In this document: piece by piece, positions 20,701 to 27,931 of the stretch
Numbering within the stretch: position 1 is the first letter of the stretch
Layout of the letters: each line of letters starts with the position of its first letter
Assembly: GCA_016705125.1 (NCBI GenBank)
Contig: JADIYW010000014.1
Span: forward strand, 1 to 29,909
Reading direction: 5' to 3'
From: Bacteroidota bacterium
GTDB lineage: Bacteria; Bacteroidota; Bacteroidia; Chitinophagales; JADIYW01
DNA length: 29,909 nucleotides
The notes under the pieces: generated by a model
The model's database searches: none
What the model saw: only the letters and a program-made list of their open reading frames with translations
Told to the model about the DNA's origin: nothing
Position numbers and translations under genes: made by a program

Positions 20701-22180
20701 TCAATTTGTCCTTAACAGTAAACCCAGTTTTTGAAACGATTATTAACAGGGAAATTTGTGATGGCGATAGTATTCAGATTGGCAACCAATTTTATAGCGC
20801 TTCAGGCACTTATCAAATAGATTTTAAATCGATTAAAAACTGTGATAGTATTGTTCAACTAAACTTATCTCTTATTCCTATTACAACCACCAATATAAGC
20901 AGAAATATATGCAGTGGGAGTTCAATTCAATTTGGGAATCAAATATTCACCGCAACAGGCACTTATAATATTGTATTTCAATCCGTTAAAAATTGTGACA
21001 GTTTGGTTGTTCTAGATTTGACTGTAACAGACACCATTTTTACAGATCTTGCAGCTGGAATATGCAGCGGCACCAGATACCAAATTGGAGATTCAATATT
21101 TACCATTGCTGGTAATTATATGATTCCGTTGAAAGCAATTGGCGGTTGCGATAGTATCGTAAATTTAAGTCTCACCGTATTAGATAGTTTTGTGGTTAAC
21201 CTTACAGAAAGTATTTGTAAAGGTGATTCAATTATTATTGGCAACCAAGTATTTGATGAAAATGGAAATTATAGAATTGTGTTGAAAGCAAGTGGTGGCT
21301 GCGATAGTATCATTTATCTTGCATTGTCGATTATAGAACCAATTACGACCAATAAAACGGATATAATTTGTGATGGCGAGAGTATTATTATCGGCAATGA
21401 AATATTTGATGAAACCGGACAATACAGCGTTCTTTTACAATCTTCATTAGGCTGTGATAGTACTGTAAATTTAAACCTAACCGTAAGAGATGAAATAAGA
21501 ACGAATATAAATGGTGCAATTTGCCAAGGAGAATCGTTTTTATTTGGAAATCAAAACTTGACAGAAGGTGGAACCTATACAAATGTGCTTCAATCGTCAA
21601 CAAGTTGCGACAGTACAATTTTGCTTACATTGGTTAAAAATCCAAATCCGATAGTAAATGCAACCGTGGATTCCAGTTTGGTTTTTGTTGGCTCCGAGGT
21701 TCAATTAAATGCAGTGTCACAATCGCAAAATTTAACCTATACTTGGACGCCAACGAATGCGGTTTCTAATCCATTAATTGCAAACCCAACAGCAGTTGTG
21801 CAAACAAATACACTATACTTTGTAGTGGTAGAAGATAGAAATGGCTGTTCTGGTTTAGACTCAGTATTGGTTGAAGTAAAACCTTTCCCGAATGAAGATT
21901 GTATGGATGAGAATATCTTTTTACCAAATGGATTTTCGCCAAATGGAGATTTGAAAAATGATGTTTACTTTGTAAAATCAAAAATTCCGTTGACTTCTTT
22001 ATTGTTCATCATATACAATAGATGGGGCGAAAAGTATTTGAAACCAACGACCAGAATATTGGATGGGATGGAAATTACAATGGAAAAGCAGCCATTGGTG
22101 ATTCGTTTGGATATTATTTTGAAGGTCAATGTGGCGACATCATTATAACCAAAAAAGGAAATATAACGATTGTTAGGTAA
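17726..22180 (+). CDS. SBBP-repeat/PKD surface protein with T9SS type B (gliding-motility) C-terminal domain
   Basis: About 1484 residues once two slips (near 19425 and 22035) are corrected. The signal peptide is MKKIFFILCLTFSLFLKLSAG. The N-terminal domain opens with ENKGQWDNKVLFKAD, the domain that usually precedes SBBP repeats. SBBP beta-propeller repeats follow (YSTYLGGSANEM, GSTFLGGTGNDG, WATYYGGSQADA, SATYIG). A PKD domain (SFTWDFGDGSPVSNA, HTYTNPGTYTV) comes next, then nine 51-residue two-cysteine repeats, a second PKD/Ig-like domain, and a CHU_C/T9SS type B sorting domain. The last reads FLPNGFSPNGDLKND, IYNRWGEKVFET and ends GNITIVR-stop at 22180. It is a T9SS-exported cell-surface protein, probably adhesive. 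Confidence 0.88.
20265..21635 (+). repeat. Nine tandem 51-residue two-cysteine repeats within the surface protein
   Basis: Each unit is about 153 bp and follows the pattern ICxGxSxxIGNQxF, then GxYxxxLxS, then GCDSxVxLxLxV. The two Cys are about 28 residues apart, probably paired within each unit. Units are diverged at both DNA and protein level, so the array is old and selected at the protein level and not a recent expansion. Confidence 0.85.
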
Positions 22181-22278
22181 ACAAAATATTGGAGGTCGAT
22201 ACGAATTATCCACACCCCAAAACTAGCCCAAAGTATCCAGCAAAGCCCAAGAGCTTGGGGTACTTGTGCGGCATAATA

Positions 22279-22300
22279 AACCAAATTTTGGTTATATTTG
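22279..22300 (+). promoter_or_regulatory. Palindrome overlapping a -7 promoter element, cassette 1
   Basis: AACCAAA-T-TTTGGTT (22279-22293) is a perfect inverted repeat. Its last base starts TATATTTG (22293-22300), a TAnnTTTG -7 element. A protein bound to the palindrome would block the promoter. The same arrangement is conserved in copy 2. Confidence 0.5.
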
Positions 22301-22336
22301 TATAAAAAATGAGCTGAAAATATCTATTTAAGGATT

Positions 22337-22393
22337 ATGAAAGTTATTTTTCATAAGTTTTGTTGTAGTTGCTTGAATGGTAGTGCAAAATAA
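22337..22393 (+). CDS. Candidate 18-residue leader peptide, cassette 1
   Basis: The ORF reads MKVIFHKFCCSCLNGSAK and begins about 30 nt after the predicted transcription start, preceded by AAGGAT. Copy 2 keeps the same start, length and stop with three missense changes. It could be a translated leader/uORF that controls the downstream gene, or just chance within a conserved block: the flanking non-coding sequence is about equally conserved. Confidence 0.3.
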   Translation: MKVIFHKFCCSCLNGSAK

Positions 22394-22452
22394 TTTTATA
22401 GTGTAGAAAAAGGATTGATAGAAATAATACAAATAGACCCAATATTTATTAC

Positions 22453-23022
22453 ATGGCAGTAATTACAAGACACAAGTACACCACTGCACATAACAATGCT
22501 GGGTACTTGCGCCAGATTGGGGCAGTTGTCGATGTTCCAGCAGACAAAGTAGATGGTTCAAAGCCGATAATGCATTCTGACCAATCAACAGGAACAATCT
22601 CAATCAATACAAATGGAGGTATTTATAAAGCATTGAATGATTTTAATTATTTAAAAAATGTAATTGGTCATGAGGTTTTTCATTTATTAGAGGGCAGTCA
22701 AGAAAATTATACTTATTGGAAACACTACTTAGTTTATGCTAAACAAATAGAATCAGATAATTTTAAAAATGTAAAACAAATTGAAAAAATAGGCACAGTA
22801 GCAGGAGCAGTACAGCGTTTATTAAACTCATATCATCAAGATGCTCCCGAAGAAGGAAATAAAGGAACATTTAATCAAGACTTGCAAAATTTAAATCAAA
22901 GTCTTTCAAAATACAATATATATGTAGATATTACTGATGATAAAATGAAATTTACAATAAGTGATTCAGAAAACGTTTATGATGAAGTTGAATATAAAAA
23001 ACTGGACAAACCAGAACATTAA
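22453..23022 (+). CDS. Putative effector with zinc-metallopeptidase (HExxH) domain, cassette 1
   Basis: This is an intact 189-residue frame. Residues 1-23 (MAVITRHKY… to AYLRQIG-type GYLRQIG) are shared with the cassette 2 protein; the rest is unrelated to it. Residues ~74-84 are VIGHEVFHLLEG, an HExxH zincin motif, preceded by a beta-rich stretch (GTISINTNGG) and followed by helices (HYLVYAKQIESDNFKNV, AVQRLLNSYHQDAPEEG). The layout resembles the metallopeptidase tips of polymorphic toxins. There is no Sec signal. The next gene overlaps it by 44 bp and encodes a lipoprotein, as expected for a toxin-immunity pair. Toxicity and target are inference. Confidence 0.65.
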   Translation: MAVITRHKYTTAHNNAGYLRQIGAVVDVPADKVDGSKPIMHSDQSTGTISINTNGGIYKALNDFNYLKNVIGHEVFHLLEGSQENYTYWKHYLVYAKQIESDNFKNVKQIEKIGTVAGAVQRLLNSYHQDAPEEGNKGTFNQDLQNLNQSLSKYNIYVDITDDKMKFTISDSENVYDEVEYKKLDKPEH

Positions 23023-23446
23023 AGTTGTTATTTTTTTGGTTCTTTTTACTTTATTTGGTTCTTGCACAAAGTATAAAGAAAAAACATTACAAGATATTGG
23101 TTATTGGGATGTTGTCTTTAAAAATAATAAATATGAAACTGAGCCTTTCTATGGATTTGGATTTAAAGAGAATAAATATTATGAATATAATTCAAATAGA
23201 TATTATGAATTTTATATTTCCCCAACTTGTATGGACTGTAATGATAATAAATTATTTGAGAACGTATTGTTGCCTTATGGAATTATAAAAGATAGCTTTA
23301 TAATGTCTAAATTTAAAGAAGGAAGATACAAAATAGATGAATTTAGTAAAGACAGTATTGTTCTATCAAACTCTTCTGGAACGAGGATTCTCAAACCATC
23401 TAAGTACACGAAAATTATCAAAAACATTGAGAAAGATTACAAATAA
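22979..23446 (+). CDS. Lipoprotein, candidate immunity protein for the HExxH effector
   Basis: About 155 residues from ATG 22979; a GTG at 22961 would add six residues. The later ATG places the hydrophobic core (VVIFLVLFTLFGSC) and lipobox Cys at a normal position, residue ~29. The mature part is Lys/Tyr/Asp-rich and mostly beta (GYWDVVFKNNKYE, a CMDC pair, GRYKIDEFSKDSIVLS). The gene overlaps the preceding effector gene, implying translational coupling. Envelope anchoring would fit protection against an effector acting in the periplasm or at the membrane. The family is not recognised. Confidence 0.6.
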   Translation: MMKLNIKNWTNQNIKVVIFLVLFTLFGSCTKYKEKTLQDIGYWDVVFKNNKYETEPFYGFGFKENKYYEYNSNRYYEFYISPTCMDCNDNKLFENVLLPYGIIKDSFIMSKFKEGRYKIDEFSKDSIVLSNSSGTRILKPSKYTKIIKNIEKDYK

Positions 23447-23447
23447 A

Positions 23448-23487
23448 TTTAATGGTGTAAATAAAACGGCTAAATCCAACCATTAAA
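23448..23487 (+). terminator. Stem-loop at the end of cassette 1
   Basis: Arms TTTAATGGT (23448-23456) and ACCATTAAA (23479-23487) are a perfect 9-bp inverted repeat with a 22-nt loop, starting right after the lipoprotein stop codon. There is no clear T run, so it may be a weak terminator or an RNA-stability hairpin. Confidence 0.35.
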
Positions 23488-23606
23488 ATTCACTCATACT
23501 TCCTAAAATTCTAAAAATCTAATCTTTTACTTCAATCAAAAAATCCCCAAACTAGCGCAAGTATAAATCAAAGCCAAAAAGCACGGGGTACTTGTGCGGC
23601 ATAATA

Positions 23607-23628
23607 AACCAAATTTTGGTTATATTTG
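23607..23628 (+). promoter_or_regulatory. Palindrome overlapping a -7 promoter element, cassette 2
   Basis: The inverted repeat AACCAAA-T-TTTGGTT lies at 23607-23621 and TATATTTG at 23621-23628, identical to copy 1. It probably drives cassette 2 independently. Confidence 0.5.
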
Positions 23629-23663
23629 TATAAAAAGGAGCAGAATATATATATTTAAGGATT

Positions 23664-23720
23664 ATGAAAGTTATTTTTTATAAGTTTTGTTGTAGTCAGT
23701 TGTATGGTAGTGCAAAATAA
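23664..23720 (+). CDS. Candidate 18-residue leader peptide, cassette 2
   Basis: The ORF reads MKVIFYKFCCSQLYGSAK. Start, stop and length match the copy at 22337-22393, with three residue changes. Same caveats as for that copy. Confidence 0.3.
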   Translation: MKVIFYKFCCSQLYGSAK

Positions 23721-23779
23721 TTTTATAGTGTAGAAAAAGGAATGATAGAAATAATACAAATAGACCCAATATTAGTTAC

Positions 23780-24280
23780 ATGGTAGTAATTACAAGGCAC
23801 AAGTACGCCACCGCACATAGCAATGCTGCATACTTGCGCCAGATTGGGGTTTCATTTGATTTAGAAAGAACATTTACCCTTGATTTTGGATTTATAGTAG
23901 GAGCTAATGTTGACTATAGATATCATCAAATGGGACTAGGAAAAGGAATGGGTGCATATGGTAATTTTTGGGGATTTAGTTTAATAGATTACTCTAGTAA
24001 TAGAGATAATCCTAATGACCCAATTTGGAGATTTGGCAAGCATGCTGCAAAAGATGTGCATATGGATATTAGTGTGGGTTCATTTGACTATTATGGCGTA
24101 TATGGAGGTTCTACTTCAATTGAAGGAAATCCATTTAAGCAAAGCCTTATTGGATTAGATTTTGATGAAAAAGGTAACTTAAAACAAATTAATTTAGGAG
24201 TTGAATTTGAAGCACGATTGGGTTTGTTTTTCGGAATACATGGAAGTGTCGCTCCTAAATTACAGATAAAGTTAAAATAA
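23780..24280 (+). CDS. Putative effector of unknown type, cassette 2
   Basis: This is an intact 166-residue frame. Residues 1-23 (MVVITRHKY… AYLRQIG) match the cassette 1 protein; the remainder is different. It is Gly/Asp/Tyr/Phe-rich with alternating short strands (LDFGFIVGANVDYRYHQMG, GAYGNFWGFSLIDYSS, VHMDISVGSFDYYGVYGG) and ends in strand-like LGLFFGIHGSVAPKLQIKL. No known catalytic motif is evident; a pore-forming or beta-barrel-like domain is possible. The next gene starts 1 bp after its stop. By analogy with cassette 1 it is a candidate effector; the family is not recognised. Confidence 0.55.
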   Translation: MVVITRHKYATAHSNAAYLRQIGVSFDLERTFTLDFGFIVGANVDYRYHQMGLGKGMGAYGNFWGFSLIDYSSNRDNPNDPIWRFGKHAAKDVHMDISVGSFDYYGVYGGSTSIEGNPFKQSLIGLDFDEKGNLKQINLGVEFEARLGLFFGIHGSVAPKLQIKLK

Positions 24281-24281
24281 C

Positions 24282-24773
24282 ATGGAAAGTTTAGATTCCA
24301 TAATTTTAAATTGGCTAAGAAGCAACATTTTTATAGTTAGCTTTTTTTTTATTTCTTTTATATTGTTTATTATAATATTGATTGATTTAATAGAAAATAT
24401 TTATTTTTTAAAATGTATTTCATTTTCAATGTTTTTTTCAATTATTTTATTTAATTCATTTCATGTTTTTTTTTATAATAAAAATAGGATAAACAGATTT
24501 TTTCTTATTTTTAAAATCTTTAAAATGAACCTAAATCTTGAAGAAGAATTAGAATTAACTGATTTTTTAGAAAATAAGGATATATTTTTTATTTATAAAT
24601 TAAACCTTGTTTTACATTATATATATGTGTTTCCAGTCTTTTTTACAAGGAATCAGAATAAATATATTAAAAGTGAAATAAATAGATATGTTGTTAAATT
24701 CTATTTTTATGCCTTTGTATTATTCTTGTTTTTTTTTATTCTTTCATTTTTTAAGATTATTCCTTTAAAATAA
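24282..24773 (+). CDS. Multi-pass membrane protein, candidate immunity protein of cassette 2
   Basis: This is an intact 163-residue frame, extremely AT-rich and Phe/Ile/Leu-rich. There are about four transmembrane segments: residues ~14-36 (NIFIVSFFFISFILFIIIL), ~42-64, ~105-122 and ~137-160. A charged loop (MNLNLEEELELTDFLENKD) lies in the middle. It sits 1 bp after the cassette 2 effector, so the two are co-transcribed. An integral membrane protein paired with a short unknown protein is a common immunity layout for membrane-targeting toxins. The family is not recognised. Confidence 0.6.
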   Translation: MESLDSIILNWLRSNIFIVSFFFISFILFIIILIDLIENIYFLKCISFSMFFSIILFNSFHVFFYNKNRINRFFLIFKIFKMNLNLEEELELTDFLENKDIFFIYKLNLVLHYIYVFPVFFTRNQNKYIKSEINRYVVKFYFYAFVLFLFFFILSFFKIIPLK

Positions 24774-25048
24774 ATAAATCTAAAATCTATATCGTTTCCT
24801 TAAGAAAATAAATGACCATAAATTTTTAGTTACGAAAAAAAATTATTGTATTTAATTCAATGCTTTTCTCTTATGACGGGTCTTAAGAAAACGACATTGA
24901 ATCTAAAATATTAATACTTTATCTCTAGACTCACTAATACTATAAGAATGATACATTGATATTGTGTATTATTATTGTGCCAAATCTAGTTTAAGTTCAT
25001 TTTATAACTAAAAATATTTTTCTATTTTTACATTCAAAATATAACCAA

Positions 25049-25741
25049 ATGCAAAACAAATTTTTCAAGTCTATTTTAACCACATATTTAGCTGTAATAT
25101 GTACAACTATATCCTATTCAAAAGGTATAGAGTTAGGTATTCAAGGTGGCCCAACAGTTACTAAATCTTTTGGTAAAACAATTTTTAAACCTAGTGCAGA
25201 TATTAGGTATGCTACAGAAATTTATGTAAAATATAATTTTACATCAAAAATTGGCATTCGTACAGGTTTAGGTTTTGAAGATAAGGGCTTTTTAGATAAA
25301 GATGTTTACTTTACAGATTTCCAGGGAAATATTATAGGTACAGGGAATATTGAAAATCATTCACAATATATCACTATACCAATATTAGCAGAATTTACTT
25401 TTGGTAAAAAAGTATTGCCATTTTTTAATACAGGTTTATATCTAGGTATTTTGGCTAAATCTCAAGATATAACTAAGTTTGATGATAAAACTATTTTCAA
25501 ATCAGAGGCTACACAATATTATAAACGTGCCGACATCGGCTTTGTAATTGGCTTTGGTTTTAAAGTCCCAATTAAAACGAAATTTCTCCTTATCACCGAA
25601 ATTAGAAATAATATTGGCACATTAAATACTATTGGTGAAAAATTCTATCATGAAGGAAAATACAATAAATTTAATTATTCTTCCGCATTAAACATTGGTT
25701 TTGCATACAAATTTGGAAGTAAAGAAGTGGCAACAAAATAA
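25049..25741 (+). CDS. Outer-membrane beta-barrel protein (PorT/OMP_b-brl_2 type)
   Basis: This is an intact 230-residue frame with a signal peptide (SILTTYLAVICTTISYSKG). Amphipathic strands follow, typical of small Bacteroidota 'porin family' barrels (LGIQGGPTVTKSF, IGIRTGLGFEDKG, YITIPILAEFTFG, PFFNTGLYLG, IGFVIGFGFKVP, SALNIGFAYKFG). Its 275-bp upstream gap shows nothing recognisable. Members insert in the outer membrane; no specific transport role can be assigned. It converges with the chimeric ORF below, whose stop is 1 bp away. Confidence 0.8.
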   Translation: MQNKFFKSILTTYLAVICTTISYSKGIELGIQGGPTVTKSFGKTIFKPSADIRYATEIYVKYNFTSKIGIRTGLGFEDKGFLDKDVYFTDFQGNIIGTGNIENHSQYITIPILAEFTFGKKVLPFFNTGLYLGILAKSQDITKFDDKTIFKSEATQYYKRADIGFVIGFGFKVPIKTKFLLITEIRNNIGTLNTIGEKFYHEGKYNKFNYSSALNIGFAYKFGSKEVATK

Positions 25742-25742
25742 G

Positions 25743-26123
25743 TTATCGCAATAAAGAAAACATTCCTTTTTGATAGTATTTTTTATTTTTACTATCGGTA
25801 TATTCTAAAACCCAAAGGTAAGTATCAACAGGTTGTTCTGTGCTATTGTAAAAGCCATTCCAGCCATTTTGGGTACTATTCGTTTCAAAAACTAATTCAC
25901 TCCAACGGTTAAATATTTTAAAACTTAGGTTGTTGTATATACATTTTCCTAAAGGTGCCATTACATCATTTACACCATCATTATTGGGTGAAAAAGCTGA
26001 AGGTACATATAACTTACAAGTAGGACAATCTTCATTGGTAACAGAATTTCTATACTTTACAGGAAAAACTAAATGATAAAACAACAATGTTTCATTTTGT
26101 CTCCTATTTATATGCTCACTCAC
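25743..26123 (-). pseudogene. Chimera: IS200/IS605 transposase N-terminus joined to a T9SS type B sorting domain
   Basis: This 126-codon frame starts with GTG. Residues 1-~32 (MSEHINRRQNETLLFYHLVF, then PVKYRN) match the start of IS200/IS605-family TnpA as I know it, but the HUH catalytic His pair and Tyr that come later are missing. From about residue 33 (nt ~26025) the sequence is a gliding-motility/T9SS type B domain: CPTCKLYVPSAFSPNNDGVND, FKIFNRWSELVFET, GWNGFYNSTEQPVDTY, YYQKGMFSLLR. A T9SS domain without cargo or signal peptide cannot be exported. The simplest reading is a deletion that fused an insertion-sequence end to the 3' end of a lost surface-protein gene. Confidence 0.6.
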
Positions 26124-26143
26124 GTTTCAAGGGTAAGAGTTTA

Positions 26144-26165
26144 TTTGAAAACCTAGGTTTTCAAA
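26144..26165. repeat. 22-bp perfect palindrome, candidate IS200-type left-end hairpin
   Basis: The half-site TTTGAAAACCT is followed directly by its exact complement (centre CCTAGG). It lies 21 bp upstream of the transposase-like start at 26123. IS200/IS605 elements carry subterminal hairpins recognised by TnpA at their ends, so this may be the left-end hairpin. The outer border of the element is not visible. Confidence 0.45.
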
Positions 26166-26347
26166 CTTTCCTTTTTTTCCCAAAAGCAGAGCCTCGAGGA
26201 TTTTTTTGATTTTAAATCGCCAATTATTAAGCATTCTCGTCTTTTCCAGAAAAAATGTGATAGTCAAAATTAGTGGCTTTTATTGATGCTCAGTTGCTCT
26301 ATTTAACACAATCAAATCCTTTTTTCATTCGGTAATTAGCAAATTAT

Positions 26348-26685
26348 TTAATTGTTCTTTTGCTCCATTTCCCATGCCATAAACCGCTGGATTTCGGTAT
26401 TTAGGGTTTTAAATAGGTAAGAGATGACTAAGATATCGTCTATCGAACCAATTATTGGAATGAAATCGGAATTAAATCAAATGGATTTACAAAATAAATA
26501 AGTGTAGCCACCACCGCTACTATTGCTTTGGGCGAAATGTCTGTATATTCCTTATTTGCCCATGCTTTCAACATTCGTACTAGTGCTACTACTTGGTCTT
26601 GAATATTGTAAAAAGCAGTGGAAAAACTACCCAATTTTATAGCTGCTTCATCAATTAACTTGGCCACCATTTCATTATTATTCAT
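26348..26685 (-). CDS. DUF1232 (YkvA-like) small membrane protein (one frameshift)
   Basis: The visible 77 codons (26685-26452) continue after one slip near 26460 as FIPIIGSIDDILVISYLF to a stop at 26348, total about 112 residues. The DUF1232 core LIYFVNPFDLIP(D)FIPIIG-DD is clear. Members are short proteins with a hydrophobic segment and unknown function. It sits about 60 bp downstream of nspC on the same strand, with a palindrome between. Confidence 0.8.
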
Positions 26686-26704
26686 AATGTTCTCTGCACC
26701 TTTT

Positions 26705-26725
26705 ATTAGTTTATCATAAACTAAT
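26705..26725. repeat. 21-bp perfect inverted repeat between nspC and the DUF1232 gene
   Basis: Arms ATTAGTTTAT and ATAAACTAAT flank a single central C. It lies 19 bp after the nspC stop and 19 bp before the DUF1232 start. The one-base centre is too tight for an efficient terminator loop, though the ends may open; a dimeric-repressor operator is equally possible. Confidence 0.5.
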
Positions 26726-26744
26726 GATAACGGATTTCATAATT

Positions 26745-27880
26745 CTACAACTTTGATTTATATTCTTTATAGCCAAATTCTTTTAGCAATTTGAACTTTC
26801 CATTCATTTTTATTTTGCCAATTGCCGGTAGGTTTATGCCATTAAATGTGCTTGTTTTTACCATCGTATAGTGTATCATATCTTCAAAAATGATACTGTC
26901 TCCAATTTTCAATTTTTTACCAAAAGAAAATCCATCCACAAAATCTCCTGCCAAACAGCTCGAATCCACCCAAAAGTGTATTTGTATTTTCCGTTTTCCT
27001 GCTCCCCCACTCTTACTTTTGGTTTATAAGGCATTTCTAAACAGTCGGGCATGTGACACGTAAAACTAACGTCCAACATGGCTGTTGTTTTGCCGCCATT
27101 ATCAACGATATCCAAAACGGTACTTTTCAAAACACCCGTCTGCCACCCTACTGCACTACCTGGCTCCAATATTATTTCTTTCAAGTTGGGATATTTTTCC
27201 TTAAATGCCTTCAGTACTTGAATAAGGTGCAATATGTCATAGCCTTCTTTTGTCATTAAATGTCCGCCACCCATATTTACCCATTCAACTTGTTTTATAA
27301 ATGGGTCGTACAAAGCGGAAAAAGAGTCCAATACTTTTTCAAGTGTAAAGCTATTATTTTCGCATAACGCATGAAAATGCAATCCATTGATTCCCTCTGG
27401 CAACTGATCTCCAAATTTATTTCGTGGAATGCCCAATCTCGATTGTTCCGAAGCGGGGTCGTAAAGTGCGGTTTCGATCTCTGAATAACCCGGATTAACT
27501 CGTAACCCAAAATGTTTACATTTCTTACTTTTAAGTGCTTGTTTTGACCATGTATTCCATTGACTCAAGGAATTGAATGTAAGGTGGCTCGAGCATTTCA
27601 ACAACTGCTTAAATTCTGAAGGCACATAAGTGGCACAATAAGTATGAGGCTTCGATTTTAGTTTTTTATATACTAATTTTGCTTCATTCAAACTGCTGGC
27701 CGTTCCTCCTTTTAAATATTTGGCCACCAAAGGAAAGGAATCGTAAAATGCAAACCCTTTTAATGCTACAATGATGCTAATTCCTGCCTCCTTTTGAACG
27801 AATTCCATCAATTCCAAATTCCGAACCAATAGTTGTTCCTCCAACACAAAACAAGGAGAAGGTATCGCTTTAAATTCCAT
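26745..27880 (-). CDS. nspC: Carboxynorspermidine (carboxyspermidine) decarboxylase, one frameshift
   Basis: Frames 27880-26909 and 26969-26745 join near 26965 (YTFGGSSCLAGDF), giving about 378 residues, normal for this fold-III PLP decarboxylase. The PLP-binding Lys is in VALKGFAFYD (residue ~41). GTASSLNEAKL, the His-containing GLHFHALCENNSF, EPGSAVGWQTG and the active-site Cys in GGSSCLAGD are all present. It decarboxylates carboxynorspermidine or carboxyspermidine in the aspartate-semialdehyde route to sym-norspermidine/spermidine. Its dehydrogenase partner is encoded at 29411-29909 on the same strand, separated by a toxin-antitoxin pair and repeats. Confidence 0.92.
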
Positions 27881-27903
27881 TAGTAATCATTTAAATTTTT
27901 TAT

Positions 27904-27911
27904 CAAATATA
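27904..27911 (-). promoter_or_regulatory. -7 promoter element for nspC
   Basis: The minus strand reads TATATTTG (TAnnTTTG), 23 bp before the nspC ATG and after the RES toxin stop. The decarboxylase can therefore be transcribed without the toxin-antitoxin genes. Confidence 0.5.
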
Positions 27912-27931
27912 CACTTTTATTAAAATCTACC

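Larger units (their letters stand above)
22214..22522 (+). repeat. Cassette leader repeat, copy 1
   Basis: This 309-bp block is repeated at 23544-23849 in direct orientation with high identity from about 22256 onwards. It begins 34 bp after the surface-protein stop. It contains a palindrome/-7 element, an 18-codon small ORF, and the first 23 codons of the following protein, and identity stops abruptly after the codons for LRQIG. The 5' edge is less conserved but still alignable (ccccaa…ctagc). Confidence 0.9.
23544..23849 (+). repeat. Cassette leader repeat, copy 2
   Basis: This is the second copy of the block at 22214-22522. It keeps the palindrome, -7 element, 18-codon ORF and 23-codon N-terminal tag. 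Differences are scattered substitutions with a few 1-4-bp indels in the untranslated part; the tag-coding part has only in-frame substitutions, several of them synonymous. Confidence 0.9.

Noticed and set aside
21228..22213. Minus-strand frames opposite the 51-residue repeats and sorting domain
   Set aside because: They are shadows with low-complexity His/Leu/Asn content; the plus-strand protein is clearly real.
22241..22258. CCCAAG-AG-CTTGGG palindrome after the surface-protein gene as terminator
   Set aside because: The 2-nt loop is too small for a stable hairpin, there is no T run, and the site is not kept in the second leader copy.
23025..23288. 87-codon frame overlapping the lipoprotein gene
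   Set aside because: It is an alternative frame of the lipoprotein gene, which has a convincing signal peptide and lipobox; no independent support.
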